Assembly (NCBI GenBank): GCA_019313915.1
Contig: JAFDAJ010000011.1
Location: 1-53,784, forward strand
Source of the DNA: Deltaproteobacteria bacterium
GTDB lineage: Bacteria > Myxococcota_A > Polyangia > Polyangiales > Houyiibacteriaceae
DNA: 53,784 nucleotides
Direction of reading: 5' to 3'
Made by a program: the position numbers and the translations under genes. Shown here in pieces: positions 43,636-52,866 of the stretch. Below the pieces are notes generated by a model. That model was not told the origin of the DNA. It searched no databases and saw nothing but the letters and a program-made list of their open reading frames with translations. Within the stretch, counting starts at the first letter, position 1, and every line of letters begins with the position of its first letter.

Positions 43636-44819
43636 GGCTGAAGGGCCTCCACGCCCGGCAGCGGGCGGCCCTCTAGATACTCCAACGACGCGCCACCGCC
43701 AGTAGACACGTGGTCGAAGCGGTCGGCGAGGTCGGCCTGCTTCACCGCCGCGACGCTGTCACCACCCCCAACCACACTGAACCCGGGACAATCGGCCGCA
43801 GCGCGCGCCACGGCCAGCGTGCCCTCCGCGAAGGCGGCGTTCTCGAACAGTCCCATCGGCCCGTTCCAGAACACCGCCATAGCCCGACGGAGGCGCTCCC
43901 TGTAGAGCCGCTCCGTCGCGGGGCCGATGTCGAGCGCCATGGCATCCGCCGGGATCTCATCGACCCCGACGACCTGAGCCACGCCGGACTCGATCGAGTC
44001 CCCGACCCGAACGTCGATGGGAAGAAGGAGGTCTACCTGGCTCTCCTCGGCCGCCGCCATCAGGCTGCGCGCGAGGGCAAGCTTGTCGTTCTCGCAAAGG
44101 CTCTTGCCAACATTCAAGCCGCGCGCGGCCAGAAAGGTATTGGCCATCGCGCCGCCGACGAGCAGCGCGTCGACCTTGCCGAGCAAGGCTTCCATCACGC
44201 CGATCTTGTCGGTGACTTTTGCGCCGCCGAGGATCGCGATGTACGGGCGTGGCGTATCCGTGCGGAGCGTGTCCAGCACCTCGAGCTCGCGCTGCATGAG
44301 AAGGCCCGCCGCGCGCTCTTTCATGAGACGGGGCAGGGCGCTCACCGACGCGTGCGCCCGGTGCGCGGCGCCGAACGCGTCGTTGACGTATGCGCCGCAA
44401 GACGCTCCCAACTCGCGCGCGAAGTCCACGTCGTTGTCTTTTTCAGCGGCGTGGAAACGCAGGTTCTCGAGCAGCGCAACTTGGCCGTCGCGCAGATCCT
44501 GAACGACCTTGCGCGCGCCGTCCCCGATGCAGTCGTCGGTGAGGCGAACCTCTCCGCCCTCGAGCAGCTCGGCCAGCCGAACTGCAACAGGCTCGAGCGA
44601 AAGCCCGGGAACGACCTTGCCATTGGGCCGGCCTAGGTGCGAAGCCAACACCACACGCGCGCCTTGTTCGATCGCGTACCTTATCGTGGGGAGGGCCGCA
44701 CGAATTCGGGTGTCGTCCGTGACCTCGCCGTCCTTCAACGGAACGTTGAAATCGACCCGAATGAACGTGGTAGTGCTTTCGAGGCTCAGGTCCTCGATCG
44801 AACGAATCGGCTCGGACAC
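43632..44819 (-). CDS. pgk: Phosphoglycerate kinase
   Basis: 395 aa from GTG 44819 (reads [17 protein letters not shown]). The family regions [64 protein letters not shown] and [11 protein letters not shown] are present. The frame is open upstream to 44945, but that part overlaps gap and has no similarity. It starts 4 nt after the gap stop and overlaps tpiA. Confidence 0.96.
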   Translation of the reverse strand: MSEPIRSIEDLSLESTTTFIRVDFNVPLKDGEVTDDTRIRAALPTIRYAIEQGARVVLASHLGRPNGKVVPGLSLEPVAVRLAELLEGGEVRLTDDCIGDGARKVVQDLRDGQVALLENLRFHAAEKDNDVDFARELGASCGAYVNDAFGAAHRAHASVSALPRLMKERAAGLLMQRELEVLDTLRTDTPRPYIAILGGAKVTDKIGVMEALLGKVDALLVGGAMANTFLAARGLNVGKSLCENDKLALARSLMAAAEESQVDLLLPIDVRVGDSIESGVAQVVGVDEIPADAMALDIGPATERLYRERLRRAMAVFWNGPMGLFENAAFAEGTLAVARAAADCPGFSVVGGGDSVAAVKQADLADRFDHVSTGGGASLEYLEGRPLPGVEALQP

Positions 44820-44823
44820 GGGC

Positions 44824-45834
<1,011 letters not shown>

Positions 45835-45931
45835 TTTTCGACTCCCTGTATACGACAAGCGCCGTCCAAACACGTCGCCGACGAGGGCGCACGGTAGCGC
45901 GGAGTGCGTCTTGGTCAAGGAGCCAAGGGCG

Positions 45932-45962
45932 CGAATAGTTTGCGCTTTTGACCGAAGTCAAA
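45932..45962 (-). promoter_or_regulatory. Possible gap-operon promoter with overlapping inverted repeat
   Basis: On the minus strand TTGACT (45956-45961) and TATTCG (45932-45937), spaced by 18 bp, resemble -35 and -10 boxes. TTTGAC/GTCAAA (45947-45952 and 45957-45962) form a perfect palindrome with a 4-bp centre over the -35, an obvious operator position. The regulator is unknown. Confidence 0.45.
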
Positions 45963-45976
45963 GCAAAGCGCGCCGA

Positions 45977-46168
45977 CTATTCTGCGGCTTCTTGCGCGTC
46001 GCGAAGTTCGGTGGTCACGAGCTCGAGGACCGCGTTGGTGAACGCAACGATGTCCGAGCGGCTGTGGCCGCTATTTCGAAGCTCTCGGTAGACCGACTTC
46101 GCGATAATCCGAACGCCACGGCTGTCCGCCGCCAGTACATTCGGGTCCTGTGTTCTTGTAGCCCCCAT
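45977..46168 (-). CDS. Small conserved-looking protein, function unknown
   Basis: About 63 aa from ATG 46168 (MGATRTQDPNVLAADSRGVR); a GTG at 46201 would add 11 basic residues. The IIAKSVYRELRNSGHSRSDI region and the following VAFTNAVLELVTTELRD form two amphipathic helices, like a small helical DNA- or protein-binding domain. Codon use is normal. It lies between the sigma-factor gene and the gap promoter, on the same strand as both. Confidence 0.55.
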   Translation of the reverse strand: MGATRTQDPNVLAADSRGVRIIAKSVYRELRNSGHSRSDIVAFTNAVLELVTTELRDAQEAAE

Positions 46169-46200
46169 CCTGAGCCGAGCATGATGCACTTTGCGTGCCA

Positions 46201-46259
46201 CTTGTAGAAAACGGCAAAGCCCCGGATTTCCGCAGTTGTTTTACAGCGGAATTTACAAG
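46201..46259. other. Nested inverted repeat in the leader of the small gene
   Basis: CTTGTA/TACAAG (46201-46206 and 46254-46259) enclose TTCCGC/GCGGAA (46228-46233 and 46246-46251). The roughly 240-bp gap between the small gene and the sigma-factor gene is less GC-rich than its flanks and otherwise holds no coding frame; a further hairpin TCCCGG/CCGGGA lies at 46369-46385. Confidence 0.4.
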
Positions 46260-46410
46260 GAAGGGAAGCTTTTGCCACACCTGAATCCAAAAACGTCACA
46301 CCCCCCGCAAAGTGCGCAATCGGTTTCGCATTTAGGCGCCAAGCGCGTAGAGGCATGCGCACGTAACCTCCCGGGAAGACCGGGATTTCGGCTGCCTGGC
46401 CGATTTTCGC

Positions 46411-47007
46411 TCACCCCGCCTCGAGTGCGTCACGCAGTTCCTGAAGCGCGTTGGTGTGAAGCCGGCTGGCCCACGACTTCGAGATCCCCAATTCGCGGGC
46501 CATGGCGTCGATAGAGCGGCCCTCGAAGTAGAACCCTCGGACAAGGAGCCGCTGCCTTGGCGAGAGGCTGGGGAGGGCCTGCAGGAGCCGTGTGACGCTT
46601 TCATTCTTGAGGAGAACGGCCTCCGGGCTCTCGTCGCCGAAGCGCCCCTGCAGCACCGTAGCCGCTGTCAGGCTTGCGCTCATGCGTGTGAACGCTTTGT
46701 CGAGGGCCGTAGGCGCCGCCGTGGGGCTGGTCTCGCCAGCCAGCAGCATGCGCTCATGCGCGCGGCGAGGGAGCTGGGACATCTTGCGAACCCCATCGAG
46801 CATGGCGCCACGGACCCGGTGGTAAGCAAAGGTCTGAAACTGGACACCTCGGCCAGGGTCGAAACGGTGGCGCGCCTCGAGCAAGCCCCCAAAGCCAAAG
46901 GCCACCAGATCCTCGAGATCGCCCCGAAGCGAGAGTTCGCGGCGAAGTCGGTGCGCGAGGCCGTGGACCATTTTCTCGTGCTGCGTGATGAACTCCGTGC
47001 CTTGCAT
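46411..47007 (-). CDS. RNA polymerase sigma factor, sigma-70 family (FliA/SigF-like)
   Basis: 198 aa. Region 2 is clear (DLEDLVAFGFGGLLEARHRF; VQFQTFAYHRVRGAMLDGVR) and region 4 carries a helix-turn-helix (SLSPRQRLLVRGFYFEGRSI; ARELGISKSWASRLHTNALQ). The spacing and LEDLV...RVRGAMLD resemble FliA/SigF-type group 3 factors, but region 3 is weak. No anti-sigma gene or flagellar gene is adjacent. AGGAG stands 5 nt before ATG 47007. It diverges from the unknown gene at 47124. The regulon is unknown. Confidence 0.88.
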   Translation of the reverse strand: MQGTEFITQHEKMVHGLAHRLRRELSLRGDLEDLVAFGFGGLLEARHRFDPGRGVQFQTFAYHRVRGAMLDGVRKMSQLPRRAHERMLLAGETSPTAAPTALDKAFTRMSASLTAATVLQGRFGDESPEAVLLKNESVTRLLQALPSLSPRQRLLVRGFYFEGRSIDAMARELGISKSWASRLHTNALQELRDALEAG

Positions 47008-47123
47008 GCCGACTCCTGAACGGAATTCCTTTACCCAAGTGGGTGAATGAAGTCAAATGGAATACATCTACCTACATAATGGAAAGACTAGTCGGAGTCG
47101 TGTGCCTGGGGTATAGCGGCGCT

Positions 47124-47687
47124 GTGAAAACGCCGCGCCCAGGCATTGCCAGCGCAAATCGGCCACGTTTGGGGTCGTTTGCCAGCCTGATTGACCAAGT
47201 CCTGGACGACGACGACGCACTCGACGGGCTGGCCTTTGCCTACGCCGAGCTTGGGGAGCCGGAACGCCGCGGGCTGGCTCACGCGGTTCTCCAAGATGCG
47301 GGAAACCCCACTCAGGCTCTGGTCGCGTTTCTCGCGGTAGAAGAAAACCCGAGGCTGCGGCAACGGCTAGCGGGCCTGATCAGCAAGCACGGGTGCATCG
47401 ATCAGTGCGCATTCCTAGAGGGAACTGAAGCGCAGGGAGCCGCTCGCTTGATGCAGTCCCTCCCAGGGCTCGAGCCCGAGTCACTCCGAATCGCCTGGAA
47501 AGACAGCAAGATCGCGAGCATCGAGATCGAATCTCGAAAATCTCTGCGCAATGACGCGTCGCTGTTGGCCGTCTCCGTGGCCGAGGCTATGCAAACGCTC
47601 GCGCCTATCGTCTGGCGGCACATCCGGTCAGGAGGCGAGCTCCCGGACGGCGTCGAACGCTTCGCCGGGTTCTTCTCCGTCGGCTAG
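47124..47687 (+). CDS. Protein of unknown function diverging from the sigma factor
   Basis: 187 aa from GTG 47124 (KTPRPGIASANRPRLGSF); ATG 47079 or GTG 47043 would extend it into the promoter region. It is mostly helical (DALDGLAFAYAELGEPERRG; TQALVAFLAVEENPRLRQRL), reminiscent of HEAT-like helical repeats, with no signal peptide. Two cysteines sit in KHGCIDQCAF. Because it shares a divergent promoter with the sigma factor it might be its regulator, but no anti-sigma motif is seen. Confidence 0.6.
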   Translation: MKTPRPGIASANRPRLGSFASLIDQVLDDDDALDGLAFAYAELGEPERRGLAHAVLQDAGNPTQALVAFLAVEENPRLRQRLAGLISKHGCIDQCAFLEGTEAQGAARLMQSLPGLEPESLRIAWKDSKIASIEIESRKSLRNDASLLAVSVAEAMQTLAPIVWRHIRSGGELPDGVERFAGFFSVG

Positions 47688-47701
47688 CTTGCGCGCAAGC
47701 T
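47686..47701. terminator. Perfect 16-bp palindrome over the stop codon of the unknown gene
   Basis: AGCTTGCGCGCAAGCT is fully self-complementary and overlaps the TAG at 47685-47687. The gene facing it ends at 47717; a second pair GGTCA/TGACC spans that stop. A two-way terminator is likely, without a T-run. Confidence 0.5.
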
Positions 47702-47716
47702 TGGCGCGGTCAGTGG

Positions 47717-50700
47717 TCAGTCGTGACCGTTGCCGTTACCGAGGAGGGCGCCCTCGAACTTCGTCGTCTCCATCAGTGAGCCGTCCTCCGCATCGCGGCG
47801 TACCATGAAGAAGTGCCGGACGACCGAGTTGTTGTCCTCCCGCGCGACTACCATGATCGAGTTCATCCCCGGGTGCACTGGAATCTCGGCATCAAAGGCG
47901 AGCTCCTGAGGGTTGGTGCTGCCCTGGTTCGACTCGTAGTAGACCTTGTGCCAGCTCGTCGAAATGTAGAGGTCGCGTACACGTTGCCCGTCGGTCGCCT
48001 TGCCCTGCACCCGGAAGACGTCGTCACGAGTGACGTAACTTTCGACAGGCGCGAGCTCGATCTCGGGGGAGGCGTTGCCGATCGTCCACGCGATCGGCGG
48101 ATCCTTGGAGATCTTTCCATCAGCGGGCGAGGCGGCATTCGCAGCCACCCAGCCCGGCCGGCCGCCGCCGAGATCGATGCGCGCGAACGCTCCGCTCGTC
48201 GCGGTCTGCAGCAAGCGAACGGGTTTTTCCGCGGTGGCGATTACGGGCGCGCTGCCATCGGGCCGCTCACGAACCTCGGTGCCGGACTGCAGGCTTACGA
48301 CACGCTTCGCCGGAAGCTTCGTCACCGGTCCTGCTTCCTGGGAAATGGGGACCTTGAGCTTGTGACCAGCTGCAGCGCCGAGCTCGGTGTCGACGACGCC
48401 AAACAGGAGTGTGGCTTGTTCGTCCGCGAAGTCGCGAAGCACCTGGAACGAGAAGGGCACGACCCACTCCTCACCGGCTGCTAGCGCGTCTCTTCGGAAG
48501 CGTCCGTCATGGAGCAGGACACCGGCGCCGCTCTTGTTTTGGAGGTTGGCTTGGACCTCGAAACTGTCGACCTCACTGATGTTCTTGACCGTGAAGTAGA
48601 GCGTCACCTGCTCGCCGGGCTGCACCCGCCCGTCACCGTTGCCGTTGATGTTGTCCGCCACCTGCAGGCCGTAGGCGAACCGCGGCTTGGGCAGAGCATG
48701 GATGAACGCGCGGACCTCGACCGGCTCTGGGGCGTGCCCATGAGCCTCTTCGAGCTCGATGGCGATCGCGTCCGCGCGGTCCATCATGTTGCGTGGAATG
48801 CGACACACGCGCTTCTCATCTTCGGTGACGCACTTGCCGAGCGTCGTCGTCCACGAACGGGTTTGGCCTGGAGAGAGCTTGCCAAACACCAGCTCACGCC
48901 CATCGAACCAGCCGTTGTCGCTTCGGGTGGTGGCCCGCAGCTGGTACAATGGATGCTCGCCTTCGTTGGTGACCTCGACGCGCAATGAGAGAGGATCACC
49001 CGCCCGCGTCGGCTTGTCGCCAGAGCTGGTTTTCGCCACGACGCGAACCTTGCTCGGCCCCTTGTCGGGACCCACGCTCCAGTCGATGCCGAGCTTGTCG
49101 AGGTCCCGCACCACCTTCTCGGTTTCCTGCTTCTGGACGCGCTCGATGATCGCCTCCGACGCACGCAACATCTGAAGCCGCTTGGGCGACTTGGCGTTCA
49201 CCACGAGGTTTCGCGAGAACCGAATCAGGAAGGCCTCCTGGTCCTCGTTCTCCTCTTCGTCGGGCTCCGACTCGAGCAAGCGCTGGCGTAACTGGGCATT
49301 GAGGTAGTAGCCCATGACGACCGTCGGACGCTGCGAATCGGTAGCGCTCGCATGGGTGAGATGCGCCTCGAGATCGCCCTCGCGCAGGAAGAATTCGTCG
49401 ACCTTGAGATCCATGGCCTCTTTGTCGACCGTCATCGGGCTGATCGCGATGTCGGGAACGATGCCCACGCCCTGAATCGAGACGTCGCCAGGCGTGAGGT
49501 ACTGCGCCACCGTGAGCTTCAGCGCCGACTTGTCCTGCAGTTGGTAGAGGACCTGCACGGAGCCCTTGCCGAAGCTCTGCTCACCGATGATGAGCGCGCG
49601 GTCATGGTTCTTGAGGGCGCCGGCAACGATTTCACTCGCGGATGCGCTCTGGCCGTTGATCAACAAGACAATCGGGTAACGGGGTTCCGTGCCTCCAGGA
49701 TTCGCAAACTCCTCGGTGCGCTCACGCGGGTCTTGCGAAGACGTCGTCACGATCGGGCCGTCTTCGAGGAAAGTGTCCGCGACCTGAACGGCTTGATCGA
49801 GAAGGCCGCCCGGATTGCCTCGGAGGTCGAGGACGAGGCCCACCATGCGCTTCTTGTGAAGTGCCGCGAGCGCTTTGCGAAGGTGGCGGTCGGTATTGCC
49901 TTGGAAGTTCTTGATCTGGATGTAGCCGACGCTATCGCGGAGCATCCGGTGCTCGATCGAGGCGATCTGGATCCGGTCACGGGTGAGCTTGACGGAGCGA
50001 GGGCTGCCCCACTTCTCGGCCTTGTTTTGGCGGCGAATGAAGATGGTCACGTTGGAACCAGGCTTACCGCGCAAACGATTGACCGCCTCCTGAAGGGGCA
50101 TGTTGAGAGTAGACTCCTCGTTGATCTTCACGATGCGGTCGCCGCGTTCCAAGCCCGCCTTGGACGCCGGGGTGTCGTCTATTGGCCGGATCACCGTGAG
50201 GTGCCCATCCCGAATCGAAATGACGATACCAAGCCCGCCAAACTCGCCGCGGGTGCTGGTTTGCATCTCGGCGAACTGCTCAGGCCGAAGCAGAGTGGTG
50301 TGTGGGTCGAGGGTCTTGAGCATCCCGTTGACGGCGCTGTACTCGATCTGATTGAGCTCGACGTCCTCTTCGTCCTTCAGCTCTTCCTGCAAGAACGCGA
50401 AGACCTCGCGGAACCGGCCGGCAAGCTCCCAGGGGCTCGAGACGTCCGATATCTTGAACTCGCTCTGTGCGCTGTTGACCTGGACCTTGAGCGTCTCTGC
50501 GCCTTCCCGGTAATGAACCAGGACCGGCGCGACGTCCTTCTGGATGGCGTCGAGGCCCGCCAACATCATCCGCTGATGGTCGATTCGCTTGGGATCGACG
50601 TAGTCGTCGTTCACCTGGTGAATGACCCGGTTCATCACCAGAAGCTTGGTGAGGTCCCAGGGCGTCTTTTGGCGCGCCGCGTGGGCCCGCGGCGAGGTGT

Positions 50701-50803
50701 CGAGGTCGATTTGCAGGCCGTTTTCAATCGGCCAACCAAAGGAAATGGTGAACGCCGCGAGGACGACCACCAAACCAAGCAAGGGCTTCCAGAGTCTTCT
50801 CAT
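47717..50803 (-). CDS. S41 C-terminal processing protease with PDZ domain and long C-terminal extension
   Basis: 1028 aa from ATG 50803 (MRRLWKPLLGLVVVLAAFTI), with an N-terminal membrane anchor or signal at about 7-25. PDZ domain about 185-260 (GEFGGLGIVISIRDGHLTVI; SKAGLERGDRIVKI). The S41 core holds LDLRGNPGGLLDQAV and the Ser388/Lys413 dyad in GQSASASEIVAGAL and GEQSFGKGSVQ. After about 470 comes a 550-residue extension: beta-rich modules with NEGEHPLYQLRATT and NISEVDSFEVQANLQN (CARDB-like), then an SH3b-like segment (GTEVRERPDGSAPVIATAEK) near 855. It probably cleaves envelope proteins; the extension may bind the cell wall or clients. ATG lacks a ribosome site and lies behind a C-run. 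Confidence 0.92.
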   Translation of the reverse strand: MRRLWKPLLGLVVVLAAFTISFGWPIENGLQIDLDTSPRAHAARQKTPWDLTKLLVMNRVIHQVNDDYVDPKRIDHQRMMLAGLDAIQKDVAPVLVHYREGAETLKVQVNSAQSEFKISDVSSPWELAGRFREVFAFLQEELKDEEDVELNQIEYSAVNGMLKTLDPHTTLLRPEQFAEMQTSTRGEFGGLGIVISIRDGHLTVIRPIDDTPASKAGLERGDRIVKINEESTLNMPLQEAVNRLRGKPGSNVTIFIRRQNKAEKWGSPRSVKLTRDRIQIASIEHRMLRDSVGYIQIKNFQGNTDRHLRKALAALHKKRMVGLVLDLRGNPGGLLDQAVQVADTFLEDGPIVTTSSQDPRERTEEFANPGGTEPRYPIVLLINGQSASASEIVAGALKNHDRALIIGEQSFGKGSVQVLYQLQDKSALKLTVAQYLTPGDVSIQGVGIVPDIAISPMTVDKEAMDLKVDEFFLREGDLEAHLTHASATDSQRPTVVMGYYLNAQLRQRLLESEPDEEENEDQEAFLIRFSRNLVVNAKSPKRLQMLRASEAIIERVQKQETEKVVRDLDKLGIDWSVGPDKGPSKVRVVAKTSSGDKPTRAGDPLSLRVEVTNEGEHPLYQLRATTRSDNGWFDGRELVFGKLSPGQTRSWTTTLGKCVTEDEKRVCRIPRNMMDRADAIAIELEEAHGHAPEPVEVRAFIHALPKPRFAYGLQVADNINGNGDGRVQPGEQVTLYFTVKNISEVDSFEVQANLQNKSGAGVLLHDGRFRRDALAAGEEWVVPFSFQVLRDFADEQATLLFGVVDTELGAAAGHKLKVPISQEAGPVTKLPAKRVVSLQSGTEVRERPDGSAPVIATAEKPVRLLQTATSGAFARIDLGGGRPGWVAANAASPADGKISKDPPIAWTIGNASPEIELAPVESYVTRDDVFRVQGKATDGQRVRDLYISTSWHKVYYESNQGSTNPQELAFDAEIPVHPGMNSIMVVAREDNNSVVRHFFMVRRDAEDGSLMETTKFEGALLGNGNGHD

Positions 50804-50813
50804 TGGATTTTTT

Positions 50814-50833
50814 GGGGGGGCAGGGAGGGGGGG
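50814..50833 (+). other. G-rich tract with G-quadruplex potential between divergent genes
   Basis: Seven Gs, CA, three Gs, A and seven Gs (50814-50833) on the plus strand. The tract lies 11 bp upstream of the S41 protease ATG and 75 bp before the CCA-enzyme gene. The protease message would carry the C-rich copy. Confidence 0.5.
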
Positions 50834-50907
50834 CTGACTATTGAGTGTAACCTCGTTGGCCTCTAAGGCCAATTGCGTCCGATCGTACCTAGGGTTATCG
50901 AAACGAC

Positions 50908-52278
50908 GTGCCAGACCGAATTCTCCGCCAGCAGATCGCAAGCCCGGTGCTCGATATTTGTAAGGAGCTCCGCAATGCCGGGGAGCGGGCCTGGGTAGTG
51001 GGCGGCTGTGTGAGGGACACCTTGCGCGGCCAGCGGGTCAACGATTGGGATGTAGCCACGACAGCCTTGCCCGAAAAGGTCCAGCAAACGTTCCGCAAGG
51101 TCATCCCGACCGGCATCGACCATGGGACCGTGACCGTGCTCTGGAAGGGCGGGGCCTACGAGGTCACGACGCTCCGCGGGGATGGCACCTATACCGACGG
51201 CCGACGACCCGACAGCGTCGTCTTCGTCGAGGATATCGACCGCGACCTCGCACGCCGCGATTTCACGGTGAACGCCATCGCCTACGACCCCGTCGAGGGC
51301 AGGGTGGCCGATCCGTTCGACGGCCTGGCCGATATGCGGGACCAGGTGCTGCGGGCCGTCGGTGAACCGAGCGAGCGCTTCCAGGAAGACGGGCTTCGAA
51401 TCTTACGCGGAGCGCGGTTCGTCGCGACGCTCGGATTCGAGCTCGAGGAAGCCACCGAGGCGGCCTTTCGTGGTGCGCTCGATACATTTCGCAAGGTGAG
51501 CCCCGAGCGCGTGCGCGATGAGTGGCTGAAGGCGATGAAGGCCAACACTCCGTCGCGCGCGTTCGAGGTGATGCGGCGGACCGGCATCCTCGAAGTGACG
51601 TACCCCGAGCTTCTCGAACAAGTCGGTTGTGAGCAGAATCAATGGCACGCGTACGACGTGTGGGACCACACGATGCGAGTGCTCGACGAATCGGTGAACG
51701 ACCCGGTCGAACGAGTCGCGGCGCTTCTTCACGACGTGGCCAAGCCGCGCACGCGAGCGAAGTCGGACAAGACCAACGACTGGACCTTCTACCACCACGA
51801 AAAGGTCGGCGCAGACATGGCCGAGCGCTGGCTCCGCGATTACCGATTTTCCAACCAAGAGCGCAAGCTCGTGGTCGGCCTCATTCGCCATCACCTGATC
51901 TGTTACACCAGCCAATGGACCGACGCCGCGGTACGGCGCTTCATCAAACGCGTCGGAACCGACGGCGTCGAGCCGCTGTTACGCCTGGGAAAAGCCGACG
52001 CACTCGGCAAGGGGCGCAACGTAGAAGAAGAGCTCGCAGCATTGAAGGAGCTGCGTGACCGGGTCGACAAGGCGATGGAAGAGGGCAACGCCCTCACGAT
52101 CCAGGACCTCGCCATAGGCGGCAACGACGTGATCGAGCATTTGGAGGGCGGGGCAGGCCCGGCGGTCGGTGAGATTCTCCGAGACCTGCTGGACCGGGTA
52201 ATCGAGGATCCTTCGTTGAACACCCGCGACAAACTGATGCCGATCGTGGAGGAACTGGCGGCCAAGCAAGGTCAGTGA
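50908..52278 (+). CDS. CCA tRNA nucleotidyltransferase / poly(A) polymerase family enzyme with HD domain
   Basis: 456 aa, class II nucleotidyltransferase. Catalytic GGCVRDTLRGQRVNDWDVAT (residues about 31-50) has the two metal-binding aspartates; RRDFTVNAIAYDP, DPFDGLADM and EDGLRILRGARFVATLGFEL follow. An HD phosphohydrolase domain starts near 260 with DHTMRVLDE and LLHDVAKP. The HD domain favours a CCA-adding enzyme with repair activity over PcnB, but I cannot separate them. GTG 50908 is used. The stop TGA (52276-52278) lies inside the first units of a hexamer array. Confidence 0.92.
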   Translation: MPDRILRQQIASPVLDICKELRNAGERAWVVGGCVRDTLRGQRVNDWDVATTALPEKVQQTFRKVIPTGIDHGTVTVLWKGGAYEVTTLRGDGTYTDGRRPDSVVFVEDIDRDLARRDFTVNAIAYDPVEGRVADPFDGLADMRDQVLRAVGEPSERFQEDGLRILRGARFVATLGFELEEATEAAFRGALDTFRKVSPERVRDEWLKAMKANTPSRAFEVMRRTGILEVTYPELLEQVGCEQNQWHAYDVWDHTMRVLDESVNDPVERVAALLHDVAKPRTRAKSDKTNDWTFYHHEKVGADMAERWLRDYRFSNQERKLVVGLIRHHLICYTSQWTDAAVRRFIKRVGTDGVEPLLRLGKADALGKGRNVEEELAALKELRDRVDKAMEEGNALTIQDLAIGGNDVIEHLEGGAGPAVGEILRDLLDRVIEDPSLNTRDKLMPIVEELAAKQGQ

Positions 52279-52348
52279 CAGTGGCAGTGGCAGCGTCAGT
52301 GGCAGTGGCAGTGGCAGTGCCAGTGGCAGCGTCAGTGGCAGTGCCGGT
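52271..52348 (+). repeat. GNCAGY-type hexamer array starting at the stop codon (13 units)
   Basis: Thirteen consecutive hexamers: GTCAGT, GACAGT, GGCAGT, GGCAGC, GTCAGT, three GGCAGT, GCCAGT, GGCAGC, GTCAGT, GGCAGT and GCCGGT. The array begins within the last codons of the CCA-enzyme gene (its TGA is inside) and fills half of the gap to the next gene. It is the longest and cleanest of four such runs in this window. Confidence 0.85.
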
Positions 52349-52420
52349 GAGTTGACATATGGAGGGGCGCCGCGAGCGCTTTTTTGGACTGGGTCGGGGG
52401 GTCCGGTAGCTTGGTGCCCG

Positions 52421-52831
52421 ATGAGGCTTTGGGCTGCCATCTTGTTGATCTTCGTGCTCCTGTCGCCGGCCACCGGCCAGGCGAAGAAGACCGCGGATTT
52501 TCGTCATACCTATGACCAGGTGTGGGGCGCCGCGATCCGCATGATTCGCGTCGACCAGGGGTACGCGATCAAGGACCGGGACCAGGGCGTCGGCTACTTC
52601 CTCTTCGACTACCGCGACGACGGCCGCACTTATCCAGGCAGCGTCGAGCTCGTCCGAATCAAAGACCAGGGCGGCGGCTCGATCCGTGCGGTCGTCCAAA
52701 TCCCGGCGATGCCGAGCTACATCGAACGCATGCTCCTCGACAAGCTCACCAGGAAGCTCGTCGACGAATACGGCGAGCCCGAGCCGCCCAAGAAGCCCTC
52801 GGACTCTCCGTCGTCTGACAGAGGGAACTAG
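52421..52831 (+). CDS. Small exported protein, function unknown
   Basis: 136 aa from ATG 52421 (MRLWAAILLIFVLLSPATGQ). A signal peptide of about 22 residues with a likely cut after GQA precedes an alpha/beta-looking mature part (FRHTYDQVWGAAIRMIRVDQ; VGYFLFDYRDDGRTYPGS; IPSYIER-like MPSYIERMLLDKLTRKL), which resembles periplasmic lipoprotein-type domains of the BamC or DUF-type fold in style, but I cannot assign it. The end is Pro/Lys/Ser-rich. A palindromic terminator follows. Confidence 0.75.
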   Translation: MRLWAAILLIFVLLSPATGQAKKTADFRHTYDQVWGAAIRMIRVDQGYAIKDRDQGVGYFLFDYRDDGRTYPGSVELVRIKDQGGGSIRAVVQIPAMPSYIERMLLDKLTRKLVDEYGEPEPPKKPSDSPSSDRGN

Positions 52832-52838
52832 CCCTTTC

Positions 52839-52861
52839 AAAAAGGGGACTGTCCCCTTTTT
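52839..52861. terminator. Perfect palindrome with A- and T-runs between convergent genes
   Basis: AAAAAGGGGAC and GTCCCCTTTTT are perfect 11-bp arms around one T. T-runs stand on both strands, so it can stop transcription both ways (stops at 52831 and 52867). Same style as 24171-24193. Confidence 0.85.
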
Positions 52862-52866
52862 CTCGG

